A stretch of DNA of 64,000 nucleotides, taken from NCBI RefSeq assembly GCF_023702675.1, contig NZ_CP098478.1, positions 3,286,001 through 3,350,000 on the forward strand, given 5' to 3'. The stretch's first letter is position 1, and each line of letters begins with the position of its first letter. Source of the DNA: Acinetobacter sp. C26M (GTDB taxonomy: Bacteria; Pseudomonadota; Gammaproteobacteria; Pseudomonadales; Moraxellaceae). The notes beneath the pieces were generated by a model, which saw only the letters and a list, made by a program, of their open reading frames with translations, did no database searches and was not told where the DNA came from. A program made the position numbers and the translations under genes. Below are positions 17,170 to 26,172 of this stretch, one piece after another.

Positions 17170-18339
17170 ATGACTTCCGCCCCACTCAAAAAAGCACCCA
17201 TTAACTGGACTGCTAGCATTACCTTAATTGGAACACCAATTCTTGCTGCTATATTAATTCCTTTGTACGCCTATTATTATGATTTTAGTGTAAGTGCATG
17301 GGTGAGTATGATTTTCCTATTGGCACTCAGTAGCCTAGGAATTACAGCAGGTTATCACCGTCTATGGGCACATCGTGCTTATGAGGCAGCATTACCGCTT
17401 AAAATCTTACTCATGATTGGCGGCACCTTTGCTGTTCAAAACAGTATTTTGTTCTGGGCTTCAGGTCACCGTACCCATCACCGCCATGTCGATGATGTTG
17501 ATGAAGACCCGTATTCAATCAAACGTGGCTTTTGGTATGCACATTTAGGTTGGATGATTCGCGATCACTCCCCATCTAAACCAGATTTTAAAAATGCACC
17601 TGATTTGCTCAATGACAAATTAGTGATGTTCCAACACAACTACTATGTGCCAATGGTGATCGCAGTTCACGTTGGTGTATTAGGCTTGATTGGTTGGGCG
17701 ACAGGCGATATCTGGGGTGTAATTTTACTCGGTGGTTTATTACGTTTGATCATCAGCCATCATGTCACCTTCTTTATCAACTCACTATGCCATATGTGGG
17801 GCAAACGTCCTTATACTGATGAAAATACAGCGCGTGACAACTTCGTGTTAGCTATTTTCACTTGGGGTGAGGGTTATCATAACTACCACCACATTTTCCA
17901 ATACGATTATCGTAACGGGGTGAAATGGTGGCAATATGATCCAACCAAATGGTTGATTTGGACCAGCTCTAAACTTGGTTTAGCAAAAAATTTACGTCGT
18001 ATTCCGAGCTTTAATATCAAAAAAGCAGAGCTTGCGATGAAGTTCAAATATGCTGAACGTGACTTGGCAATTTATGGTCATGATGTGAATACTGACATCG
18101 TGCAAATGAAACAACGTATCGCACAAGAATATGAAGCTTTCACCCATACTTTAAATGATTGGGCTAAGCTGAAAGAACAAGAGCTTCAAGCGAAGAAAGC
18201 AGCGATGGCTGAAAAGATCCATCAAATGGACCATAAACTGAAAGTTGATTTCCAATTGCTTGAACATCGCTTAAGTCACCATCGTGAATGTTTAGAAACC
18301 TTGATGCGCAATATCAAAAAAGCGCCTGTTTCTGAATAA
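17170..18339 (+). CDS. Acyl-CoA/lipid delta-9 fatty acid desaturase
   Basis: A membrane-bound diiron desaturase of 389 aa (from ATG 17170; a GTG at 17137 is in frame, but AGGAG lies about 11 bases before 17170). It carries the three histidine boxes of the FA_desaturase/OLE1 type: HRLWAH (63-68), HRTHH (100-104) and HNYHH (about 237-241), between four hydrophobic segments. It probably inserts a cis double bond into acyl chains of membrane lipids. Residues from about 295 on form a charged, helix-rich tail (QELQAKKAAMAEKIHQMDHK), probably a coiled coil, which is longer than in eukaryotic desaturases. Confidence 0.92.
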   Translation: MTSAPLKKAPINWTASITLIGTPILAAILIPLYAYYYDFSVSAWVSMIFLLALSSLGITAGYHRLWAHRAYEAALPLKILLMIGGTFAVQNSILFWASGHRTHHRHVDDVDEDPYSIKRGFWYAHLGWMIRDHSPSKPDFKNAPDLLNDKLVMFQHNYYVPMVIAVHVGVLGLIGWATGDIWGVILLGGLLRLIISHHVTFFINSLCHMWGKRPYTDENTARDNFVLAIFTWGEGYHNYHHIFQYDYRNGVKWWQYDPTKWLIWTSSKLGLAKNLRRIPSFNIKKAELAMKFKYAERDLAIYGHDVNTDIVQMKQRIAQEYEAFTHTLNDWAKLKEQELQAKKAAMAEKIHQMDHKLKVDFQLLEHRLSHHRECLETLMRNIKKAPVSE

Positions 18340-18352
18340 GCGATCGATAACT

Positions 18353-18380
18353 AAAAATGGCCTCAAGAGAGGCCATTTTT
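18353..18380 (+). terminator. Terminator after desaturase
   Basis: AAAAATGGCCTC-AAGA-GAGGCCATTTTT, a 12-bp stem with a T-tail. It occupies the first codons of the longest possible selO frame, which argues for the later selO start. Confidence 0.88.
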
Positions 18381-18476
18381 TATGCCTGTTCATCTATCTT
18401 TCCCCCTCCTTCCGATTCCCCATTTCACACTAATTTTTGCTATAGTCATGATTCAGCTCTCTCTGATGTTTCAGTT

Positions 18477-19919
18477 ATGCAATTCAATTCCCGCTATGCT
18501 TCCCTCAATCCTAAGCTCTATCACCAGCAGCAGCCAAGTCCATTGCGTGGTGCTAAAGCAGGTCATTTTAATGAAGCATTGGCTGATGAATTGCAGTGGA
18601 GCGAAGAAGATAAAGCCAACTGGGTTGAAATCTGTAGCGGACAAAAAACCTTTGCTGAATTTCCCCCACTCGCCATGGTCTATGCAGGCCATCAGTTTGG
18701 GCAATGGGCTGGACAGTTAGGAGATGGCCGCGGTTTGTTGATCGGGCAAATCCTAAATAAACAAGGTGAAACGATTGATCTACATCTCAAAGGTGCAGGT
18801 TCAACCCCCTACTCGCGTATGGGTGATGGTCGTGCCGTCCTACGTTCAGTGATTCGTGAATATTTAGCGGGTCATGCATTGAATGCCCTTGGCGTTGCAT
18901 CAAGTCATGCGGTTGGTTTTACCAGTTCAACTCAGGGCGTACAACGCGAAACCCTAGAGCTGGGTGCAATGTTATTGCGCACATCCGAATGTCATATTCG
19001 TTTAGGGCATTTTGAGTGGATCAATCAATACGCCCCTGAGCTTTTGGTTGAATTCACCCAGAAATGTATTGAATGGCATTATCCTGAATGTCTAAAAGCT
19101 GAAAATCCAATTCTGGCTTTCGCTGAATCTGTGATTGAGCGAACCGCCATCATGATTGCTAAATGGCAATTGGTCGGTTTTGCACATGGAGTGATGAATA
19201 CCGATAATCTCAATATTACCGGTTCAACCCTAGATTTTGGTCCATACGGTTTTATGGAACGCTTCCGTCCGAATTGGATTAACAACCACTCAGACTATCA
19301 AGGACGCTATACCTATCAAAACCAACCGAGTATTGGTCATTGGAATCTTTGGACATGGCTGAATAACTTAATTCCCCTAGCGACCACAGAGAACAAAGAA
19401 CAGTTCAAACTCGATCTAGCAGCATGTTTAGAAAAATTTGAACCGACTTTTTTACAACATTATGGTCAAGGTCTATGCCAAAAGATGGGGTTGCCAGAGT
19501 TTCATAAAGACAGTCTAGATTGTAGTTTTGCCTTTCTTGGTATTTTACAAACTGAGCAGCTAGATTACACGCAAAGTTTTCTTCGTTTGCAGCAACAGGA
19601 TTACAAGGCCTTAAGAGATGATTGTATTCATATCCAGCAGTTTGATGACTTCCTAACCCGCTATCAAAATATCCGACAACATCAAGATACTGATGCCTTG
19701 GATGAGATCATGCAGCAGGTCAATCCACAGTATATTCTACGTAATCATATGGCACAGAAAGCCATTGAACTTGCGGAGCGTGGTGACTTTAATGAAGTCG
19801 ATCGTTTGTTTAAGCTATTGAATCAACCTTATCAAAAACAAGCTGATTTAGAAACGGAACAAGATACTGGGCCTTTACCAAGCGATGTAGCTGAAATTTC
19901 TGTCAGTTGTTCATCTTAG
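18477..19919 (+). CDS. selO: Protein adenylyltransferase SelO
   Basis: A 480-aa pseudokinase-fold enzyme of the SelO/YdiU (UPF0061) family, which transfers AMP from ATP to Ser, Thr or Tyr of proteins in redox stress responses. I start it at ATG 18477 (MQFNSRYASL); upstream codons fall in the terminator of the previous gene. Family motifs: MVYAGHQFGQWAGQLGDGRG, DLHLKGAGSTPYSR, RDGRAVLRS-like GDGRAVLRSVIREYL, AHGVMNTDN with LDFGPYGFM as the metal-binding region. It ends in VSCSS, the conserved C-terminal Cys-Ser-Ser, where eukaryotic homologues have selenocysteine. It precedes the YkuD gene by 12 bases. Confidence 0.94.
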   Translation: MQFNSRYASLNPKLYHQQQPSPLRGAKAGHFNEALADELQWSEEDKANWVEICSGQKTFAEFPPLAMVYAGHQFGQWAGQLGDGRGLLIGQILNKQGETIDLHLKGAGSTPYSRMGDGRAVLRSVIREYLAGHALNALGVASSHAVGFTSSTQGVQRETLELGAMLLRTSECHIRLGHFEWINQYAPELLVEFTQKCIEWHYPECLKAENPILAFAESVIERTAIMIAKWQLVGFAHGVMNTDNLNITGSTLDFGPYGFMERFRPNWINNHSDYQGRYTYQNQPSIGHWNLWTWLNNLIPLATTENKEQFKLDLAACLEKFEPTFLQHYGQGLCQKMGLPEFHKDSLDCSFAFLGILQTEQLDYTQSFLRLQQQDYKALRDDCIHIQQFDDFLTRYQNIRQHQDTDALDEIMQQVNPQYILRNHMAQKAIELAERGDFNEVDRLFKLLNQPYQKQADLETEQDTGPLPSDVAEISVSCSS

Positions 19920-19931
19920 AAGAAGAAATCT

Positions 19932-20513
19932 ATGAAAATTGGGCTGATGATTGGATGTGCGATTTTAATCCTGTTATTGGGACTGGCTTATTCCCAGTAT
20001 GGCAAGTTTATCCCAACAATAGGCTCAGCACATCAACCTCTTTCAGCCCATGAAATACAACAGCTTCAAAAAAACAAACCGGTGACTTCAATTGAAGTGT
20101 TTAAAAGCCAGCGCATTTTGCAATTGAAACATCAACAGGAAGTCATTCGCAGCTATCCCATGCGTTTAGGCTTTGATCCGATCGGACACAAACAGTTTGA
20201 AGGTGATGGTAAAACACCTGAGGGAACTTATTCTATTGATTGGCGGAATCCTCAAAGTGCTTACTATAAGTCTTTGCACATCTCCTATCCGAATAAAGTG
20301 GATCGCACCTATGCCCAACAGCAGGGTCAATCCGCTGGTGGTGATGTGATGATTCATGGCACCGTACCAACACGGGCAACATCACTTCCTGCAAGCGCAA
20401 GCTATATGCCACGTAAAGACTGGACACTGGGTTGTATTGCGGTGACTAACTCAGATATGGATGAGATATGGCAATTGGTCACGGATCATACGCCCATTAT
20501 CATTCATCCATAA
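19932..20513 (+). CDS. L,D-transpeptidase (YkuD) family protein
   Basis: A 193-aa protein with one N-terminal hydrophobic helix (residues 3-20), so either membrane-anchored or secreted, with the catalytic domain in the periplasm. The YkuD domain spans about residues 51-190 and has the family signature: H142-G143 (VMIHGTVP) and the nucleophile C168 in WTLGCIAVTNSDM. Such enzymes make 3-3 peptidoglycan crosslinks or attach proteins to peptidoglycan. It lies 12 bases after selO on the same strand and is probably co-transcribed. Confidence 0.9.
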   Translation: MKIGLMIGCAILILLLGLAYSQYGKFIPTIGSAHQPLSAHEIQQLQKNKPVTSIEVFKSQRILQLKHQQEVIRSYPMRLGFDPIGHKQFEGDGKTPEGTYSIDWRNPQSAYYKSLHISYPNKVDRTYAQQQGQSAGGDVMIHGTVPTRATSLPASASYMPRKDWTLGCIAVTNSDMDEIWQLVTDHTPIIIHP

Positions 20514-20984
20514 TCAAACAGGCGTTTAAAACCGATTCTGTGGATAGCGGCTTTTATTAAACCGAACAAGGCTTATTCAGGGAATAAGTTCTATAGAGAG
20601 AATTGATCTCAATTACGGCGCTGATATCATCACAACCTTTTGTAAAGTAATGTAATATTTTTTAGTAGCGAAGATACCTATTTTTCACTTAACCACATAA
20701 CAGCAGATAATTTCTACAATAGCTTTGCGAAACTATCCACATTTTCTGTGGATAACGCTGTGGTTATCCACAGGATAAAACTTTTTACAGTACGTCATCC
20801 CTTATCATCATCAAGATCCATCTTATTTCAGCTTCTCTATACAAAGGAAAAGAGGCGAACTCATCTGTAGAAACTGTTCCATATTTTCTTGGATATGAGC
20901 CGCGTTGAAGCGGCGCAAGGGCGACTATAGCAGTGCAAGACGTTGTAGCAGCGCAAGGCTTATCACAGGATAGCGTAAATCTAG
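20514..20984. other. 471-base non-coding region with DnaA-box cluster
   Basis: No ORF with coding character. It contains a cluster of DnaA-box-like 9-mers (20733-20772, plus one at 20539-20547) and, nearer baeR, short repeats built on GCGCAAGG (about 20910-20965). It lies between the ends of the convergent YkuD and baeR genes, where no promoter is needed, which makes the structure more notable. Confidence 0.7.
20733..20772. promoter_or_regulatory. Cluster of DnaA-box sequences in overlapping palindromes
   Basis: CTATCCACA (20733-20741), TGTGGATAA (20747-20755, reverse of TTATCCACA) and TTATCCACA (20764-20772) lie within 40 bases. Two are perfect matches to the DnaA-box consensus TTATNCACA in opposite orientation and form an 11-bp hairpin CTGTGGATAAC/GTTATCCACAG with a 6-base loop. 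A further CTATCCACA in reverse lies at 20539-20547. This is not oriC by context, since dnaA and dnaN are absent. Confidence 0.6.
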
Positions 20985-21671
20985 TTACTCATCTGGATAT
21001 TCAAAGCGATAACCTACCCCATACACCGCCTGAATCCATTCATGACGATTGCCCGTATCTGCCGCTTCTGTGATCTTACGGCGCAGGTTTTTAATATGAC
21101 TATCAATCACGCGATCGGCAACATCGAAGCTATCAGGGTTAATATGATCAAGTAATTGCGCACGAGAATAAACTTGACCTAAGTGTTCCAAGAACAACTC
21201 CAATAAACGAAACTCAGTCGGGGTCAAAGTCAGTGCTTTTTGTTGATACCAAATCCGTTGCTGCGCTTTATCAATACGGAATAAATCATTTTGTTCAGGC
21301 TCAGCCTTACGTTCCAAACGGCGTAAAACAGCTTGTACACGAGCAACCAGTTCTTTTGGACTAAATGGCTTACAGATATAGTCATCTGCCCCCATGTTCA
21401 AACCTAATACACGGTCAATTTCTTCAGTACGAGCAGTCACCATAATGATCGGTAGATCAGACTGTTCACGGACTTTACGGCAAATGGTCAAACCATCCAT
21501 ACGCGGAACCATCAAGTCCAAAATCATTAAGCTTGGTTTACGTTGCTGAAACTGAGTATAAGCATCTTGACCATCATGAAACATACTGACTTCAAACCCA
21601 GCAGCTTCTAAATAGTCACGAACCAACTGTGCGAGTTCAACTTCATCTTCAACCAACATAATATGTTTCAT
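20985..21671 (-). CDS. baeR: Two-component response regulator BaeR
   Basis: An OmpR/PhoB-type regulator of 228 aa from ATG 21671 (MKHIMLVEDE). The receiver domain has the acidic pocket E8-D9, phospho-acceptor D52 (LDLMVPRMDG), T79 and K101 (YICKPFSP). The winged-helix DNA-binding domain (about 130-225) ends VYGVGYRFEYPDE. As I recall it, the sequence is very close to A. baumannii BaeR, which activates adeABC and other efflux genes in response to envelope stress. It follows baeS by 45 bases in the same direction, so baeS-baeR form an operon. Confidence 0.92.
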   Translation of the reverse strand: MKHIMLVEDEVELAQLVRDYLEAAGFEVSMFHDGQDAYTQFQQRKPSLMILDLMVPRMDGLTICRKVREQSDLPIIMVTARTEEIDRVLGLNMGADDYICKPFSPKELVARVQAVLRRLERKAEPEQNDLFRIDKAQQRIWYQQKALTLTPTEFRLLELFLEHLGQVYSRAQLLDHINPDSFDVADRVIDSHIKNLRRKITEAADTGNRHEWIQAVYGVGYRFEYPDE

Positions 21672-21716
21672 GGTCTTCATCCTATCCATCATCCCCCACC
21701 AAAGAGGATTTAAAAG

Positions 21717-23390
21717 TTACTTAATCTGTTTTGGGAAAGTCAGCACACAACGCAACCCACCTAGAGGTGAATGGTCGAAAGTCAGTGAACCACCTAAAGC
21801 TTGTGCCAGTTTACATGATAAAGCTAAGCCTAAACCGGTACCCCCAGTGCTACGTGTACGCGAGTCGTCGACACGATAGAAACGTTCACCTAAACGTGCC
21901 AGTTGCTCATCATTCACACCCAATGGACTATCATCAACATACATTATCCATTGTTGCTCATTTTGTTGAGTGTGAATCTGTATTTTTCCACCTTGCTCGG
22001 TATATCGAACACAGTTACCCAACAAATTGACAATAATCTGTTTAAAGCGGTCTCTGTCTAAAGATAAGCTAGCCCCTTCCCCTGACAGTGTTACTTCAAG
22101 CTGGTTTTGCTCAAAGGTAGACTTAAAGTTTTCAACCTCTTGCAATACTACATCCCAAGAATTAACCGTCGCAAAATAGCATTTCAACTGTTGTGCATCA
22201 GCTTGTGCCAAATCGGCTAAATCTTGGGTTAACTTTTTCAAGGTACTCACCTGACGCATCATGGCATCAAGGTGTTCAGGTGTGGCTTTACGAATCCCGT
22301 CCTGCATCGCTTCGATCTGTGCCTGCAATACAGCCAACGGTGTTTTTAGTTCATGTGAAGTATCGGATACCCATTGACGGCGTGATTCTTCATGCTGATG
22401 TAAAATATCAGCCAAATGATTCAGTTGATTAGATAAATCACCCAGTTCATCATTACGTTTGATCATGACCTGATGCTGATAATTACCATGTGTCAGTTCT
22501 AAAGTAGCTTTTAATAAGCGTTGAATCGGCTTCTTAAAATAAGTTGCCATCAACAATGCAGCAACCAGACTTGAAAGTACCGTTAATGCATAGACCAACA
22601 GCAAATAACGTTTTTGGTTACTAAAGAAATTGATACTGGATGCATCGTCCTGATCGAGTACAGGTTTTAAACCTAAATAACCAACCACCTTTTCCCCAAC
22701 CACAATTGGGCGGAACGAAATTTGGTCACTCGCTGGCTCACCTACAATAAACTGCTGGTTTTCATCATATAAAGATAAACGTGAACTTAAACCTAAACGA
22801 TCAGGAATAGAAACAAAGCGTTTTTTACCATGTTCAACAGGCGCTGTATTAAGTTTGTTTTCTTGTTTATCTTCTTTGCTATCCGTCTTTAAACGAAATT
22901 GACGAGGGCTTAAAGGAAAACGTAAGCCTTCGAAAGGCTGATATTCTGAAGGTAAGTTTTGCTTGAGAATTTTTAATTCTTCGTCGTTAAATATCTGCCG
23001 ATTTTTTACCTCAACACTATTCTGTGCCAAAGTAGGAGAAAGGCTGAGTAAAGTATGGTCATTAAAATAACGTTGCTGTAAGGCAATATCATACTGACGA
23101 CGTAACCACCACTGCGATAATCGATCATAGTCGTCAGGTGCGGCAGTACCTTCTATTTGCAGAATCTGTGCCTGAATCGCATTACCCCAGTCATGATAAA
23201 CCGTATAAACATTGCCCAAATTGGCAATTAGACGGTCTAACTTCTGCATTTCCACATCGGCCACATAACGCGCAAAGTTTTTTTGCATGGTCCAATGCAA
23301 AACCCCCAAGCTAATCGTTGCGATCAACAAGGTTGTAAGTAATACCGTTAAAAACAGGCGTAAGGCTAAAGGTACGCGACGAACATTCAA
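21717..23390 (-). CDS. baeS: Sensor histidine kinase BaeS
   Basis: A 557-aa inner-membrane kinase, partner of BaeR. TM1 is at about residues 8-31 and TM2 at about 263-284; between them lies a large periplasmic sensor (about 230 aa) with a charged insert near 170-190. HAMP follows TM2, then HisKA with H346 in SDTSHELKTPLA, and HATPase_c with N-, G1- and G2-box features (NLLGNCVRYTEQGG, STGGTGLGLAL). It senses envelope stress by precedent in E. coli and A. baumannii. The divergent lipoprotein gene at 23522 is a probable target. Confidence 0.9.
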   Translation of the reverse strand: MNVRRVPLALRLFLTVLLTTLLIATISLGVLHWTMQKNFARYVADVEMQKLDRLIANLGNVYTVYHDWGNAIQAQILQIEGTAAPDDYDRLSQWWLRRQYDIALQQRYFNDHTLLSLSPTLAQNSVEVKNRQIFNDEELKILKQNLPSEYQPFEGLRFPLSPRQFRLKTDSKEDKQENKLNTAPVEHGKKRFVSIPDRLGLSSRLSLYDENQQFIVGEPASDQISFRPIVVGEKVVGYLGLKPVLDQDDASSINFFSNQKRYLLLVYALTVLSSLVAALLMATYFKKPIQRLLKATLELTHGNYQHQVMIKRNDELGDLSNQLNHLADILHQHEESRRQWVSDTSHELKTPLAVLQAQIEAMQDGIRKATPEHLDAMMRQVSTLKKLTQDLADLAQADAQQLKCYFATVNSWDVVLQEVENFKSTFEQNQLEVTLSGEGASLSLDRDRFKQIIVNLLGNCVRYTEQGGKIQIHTQQNEQQWIMYVDDSPLGVNDEQLARLGERFYRVDDSRTRSTGGTGLGLALSCKLAQALGGSLTFDHSPLGGLRCVLTFPKQIK

Positions 23391-23521
23391 AAGCTGAATC
23401 TCAATAGTGTTCTATTTATGGATTGTAACCAACATGGTCGAAAAAAACTCTCCATTGTTTCTTCATCTTTATTATCTAATCTTTAACCATCGAATCTCAA
23501 CTGATCATGCTGGATAAAATA

Positions 23522-23896
23522 ATGAACAAGACAAAAATTGTATTGATGACCACTCTACTCGGTTCTATTTTAGGTTTGGCTGCCTGTCAATCGACAACTC
23601 CAGCAGAACAGTCGATGAACCGTGACCACCACCGTCATAATATGCAACGTACACCACTAACACCAGAGCAACGTGCCGAATGGCAAGCTAAACGTGAACA
23701 GCGTTTAGAGCAACGTGAACAAATGCGTCAGGAACATCAAGCTCAACGTGCGCAAATCGAACAAGCCTGCCAAGGTAAGCGTATTGGAGAACGTGTGAAT
23801 GTTCAATGGAATAAGCGTGTAATTGAAGGCACTTGTGAAGTTCGTTTTACCCCAGATAAATCTCAGTTCAAACACCAAGCCAACGCAACAACATAA
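23522..23896 (+). CDS. LTXXQ-motif (Spy/CpxP-like) small lipoprotein
   Basis: A 124-aa predicted lipoprotein from ATG 23522 (MNKTKIVLMT; a Met five codons earlier is less likely). The lipobox is LAAC with Cys22. The mature part has a His-rich stretch (DHHRHN), then LTPEQ at 46-50, the LTXXQ motif of Spy/CpxP periplasmic chaperones, followed by a long Arg/Glu/Gln-rich helix. A C-terminal segment holds two cysteines (QACQGK and GTCEVRF) that may pair. It is divergent from baeS by about 130 bases. In E. coli, spy is a BaeR target, so a similar stress-chaperone role is a reasonable inference, not shown. Confidence 0.75.
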   Translation: MNKTKIVLMTTLLGSILGLAACQSTTPAEQSMNRDHHRHNMQRTPLTPEQRAEWQAKREQRLEQREQMRQEHQAQRAQIEQACQGKRIGERVNVQWNKRVIEGTCEVRFTPDKSQFKHQANATT

Positions 23897-24207
23897 TCAA
23901 CCTCTTCCTCATCGGCGCTTTCAAAGCGCCTTTTTTTATGGCCAAAGAGCATTCATTTTGAATTACACAGCTGCTTACGATTTTAGATCAGCAGTTTAAC
24001 TCAAAAGCCTAAAAACCGCCTACAATCTATACGCTTAAGCAGGTTGAACCATAAACTTTGACTTAGCAGTCACTAAGAAATGACCTGCAAAAGCTTGTAC
24101 CGAACTATAACTTGTTGCACGATTAGCGCTACCAAATGGTGCTCTTGGGCACATCAAACATTGACTAAGATTATAACTCTGGTTTAACCAGTATTGAGGA
24201 ACCCGCT
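23897..24207. other. Intergenic region with terminator and promoter of acyl-CoA dehydrogenase
   Basis: 311 bases. A terminator (GGCGCTTT-CAAAGCGCC plus T-run, 23914-23937) ends the lipoprotein gene. Near the end, a TTGACT at 24161 and a 13-base palindrome CTGGTTTAACCAG at 24179-24191 lie just before the Shine-Dalgarno GAGGAA of the dehydrogenase gene. The palindrome could be an operator. The rest is featureless. Confidence 0.5.
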
Positions 24208-26010
24208 ATGCCACAATACAAAGCACCCTTACGTGATATGCAGTTCGTATTGCACGAATTATTAAATGCTGAAGCACATTACGCGAAACTTCCTGCATTT
24301 CAAGACACAGTAAGCCGTGAATTGGTTGATCAATATTTAGAAGCAGCGGCTGATTTCTGCGAAAACGAACTTTCTCCTTTAAACCAAGTGGGTGACCGTG
24401 AAGGTTGTACTTGGAATGACGGCGTTGTAACAACACCTACAGGCTTTAAAGAAGCGTATCAAAAATATATCGAACTTGGCTTCCCTTCTCTTTCTGCTGA
24501 TGAAGAGTTTGGCGGTCAAGCATTACCAAACTCTTTAGGGATTTCTATCTCTGAAATGGTGGGTACTGCAAACTGGTCATGGGGCATGTACCCTGGTCTT
24601 TCTCACGGTGCTGTTCGTACTTTAGAACATCACGGTTCTGATGAGCAAAAGAACACTTACTTGCCAAACCTTGTTTCAGGTGTTTGGACAGGGACCATGT
24701 GCTTAACTGAATCTCATGCAGGTTCTGACTTAGGTATCATCCGTTCTAAAGCAGAACCAAATGCTGATGGTAGTTACGCAATCTCTGGCGAGAAAATCTT
24801 TATCTCTGCTGGTGAACATGACATGGCTGAGAACATCATCCATATCGTACTTGCGCGTTTACCAGGTGCACCAAAAGGCACTAAAGGCATCTCTTTATTC
24901 ATCGTACCTAAGTTCCACGTCAATGCTGATGGTTCAGTTGGCGAGCGTAATGCAGTACGTTGTGGTTCAATCGAACATAAAATGGGTATCCATGGTAACG
25001 CAACTTGTGTCATTAACTTTGACCAAGCAAAAGGTTACTTGATCGGACCTGAAAACCGCGGATTAAACTGCATGTTCACCTTCATGAACACTGCACGTAT
25101 CGGTACCGCAGTTCAAGGTTTGTCTGCATCTGAATCTTCTTTCCAAGGCGCTTTAGCGTATGCGAAAGATCGTTTGGCAATGCGTTCTCTTTCTGGTCCT
25201 AAAGCACCTGAAAAAGAAGCTGATCCAATTATTGTTCACCCAGCTGTTCGTAACATGCTTTTAACGCAAAAATCATTTGCTGAAGGCGGTCGTGCGTTGG
25301 TTTACTTATTGGCTCAATATGCAGATATCGTTGAAAAAGGCGAAACTGAAGAAGAACGTAAGTTTGCTGACAACATCTTGTCTTTGTTAACTCCAATTGC
25401 AAAAGCATTCTTAACTGAAACTGGTTCTGAATCTGCGAAGCACGGCGTACAAGTGTTCGGTGGCCACGGCTTCATCTCTGAACACGGTATGGAGCAAATC
25501 GTACGTGATACACGTATTGCTTGCTTATACGAAGGTACCACTGAGATTCAAGCACTTGACTTGTTAGGTCGTAAAGTCTTGCAAACTCAAGGTGCTATGT
25601 TGAAAGACTTCACCAAAATCATTCATAAATTTGTCGAAGCAAACAAAGACAATGCTGCAATGCAAGAGTTCATTGCGCCATTGGCTGCTGCAAACAAAGA
25701 ATGGGGCGATATCACCATGCAAATCGGCATGCGTGCAATGCAAAACCCAGATGAAGTTGGTGCAGCTGCGGTTGACTACTTATACTTCTCTGGCTATGTA
25801 ACGCTTGCTTACTTATGGGCACGTATGGCGCTTGTTGCTCAAGAGAAATTAGCAGAAGGTTCAACTGAAGTTGACTTCTACAATGCAAAAGTGACTACTG
25901 CTCGCTTCTACTTCAAGAAGATCTTGCCACGTGTTCGCTCACATGTAGACGTACTTTCAACTGGCGTTGCGCCATTGTTTGAACTTGATGCGGAACACTT
26001 CGCTTTCTAA
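24208..26010 (+). CDS. Acyl-CoA dehydrogenase (long form, C-terminal extension)
   Basis: A 600-aa FAD enzyme that oxidises an acyl-CoA to the trans-2-enoyl-CoA in beta-oxidation. It belongs to the long acyl-CoA dehydrogenase group with an extra C-terminal domain, often annotated DmdC-like. Visible are MCLTESHAGSDLGIIRSKAE for FAD and substrate binding, the helical domain after residue 290, and FGGHGFISEHGMEQ..RDTRIACLYEGTTEIQ, where the Glu of YEGT is the usual catalytic base. Codon use looks like a highly expressed gene. A strong site GAGGAA precedes the ATG. It is a tandem paralogue of the next gene; chain-length preference cannot be read. Confidence 0.93.
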   Translation: MPQYKAPLRDMQFVLHELLNAEAHYAKLPAFQDTVSRELVDQYLEAAADFCENELSPLNQVGDREGCTWNDGVVTTPTGFKEAYQKYIELGFPSLSADEEFGGQALPNSLGISISEMVGTANWSWGMYPGLSHGAVRTLEHHGSDEQKNTYLPNLVSGVWTGTMCLTESHAGSDLGIIRSKAEPNADGSYAISGEKIFISAGEHDMAENIIHIVLARLPGAPKGTKGISLFIVPKFHVNADGSVGERNAVRCGSIEHKMGIHGNATCVINFDQAKGYLIGPENRGLNCMFTFMNTARIGTAVQGLSASESSFQGALAYAKDRLAMRSLSGPKAPEKEADPIIVHPAVRNMLLTQKSFAEGGRALVYLLAQYADIVEKGETEEERKFADNILSLLTPIAKAFLTETGSESAKHGVQVFGGHGFISEHGMEQIVRDTRIACLYEGTTEIQALDLLGRKVLQTQGAMLKDFTKIIHKFVEANKDNAAMQEFIAPLAAANKEWGDITMQIGMRAMQNPDEVGAAAVDYLYFSGYVTLAYLWARMALVAQEKLAEGSTEVDFYNAKVTTARFYFKKILPRVRSHVDVLSTGVAPLFELDAEHFAF

Positions 26011-26045
26011 ACATAGTTTAGAATGAGATGCAACGTTCATCACAG

Positions 26046-26080
26046 AAAAAGGACTGGTCAGTTTTGACCGTCCTTTTTTT
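26046..26080 (+). terminator. Terminator between the two dehydrogenase genes
   Basis: AAAGGACTGGTCA-GTTT-TGACCGTCCTTT with a long T-run. It separates the paralogues into two transcripts. Confidence 0.85.
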
Positions 26081-26172
26081 GTTTAATCAATGCTAAATTT
26101 ACACTATTCAATTTATTTGTTCGTTTTATTTGATCACTTTGCACATGAAACTGTGCGTAGAAGGGAACGATT

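Noticed and set aside
20514..20984. Chromosomal origin of replication (oriC)
   Set aside because: DnaA boxes are clustered, but there is no AT-rich unwinding array in the usual layout, and dnaA, dnaN, recF and gyrB are absent.
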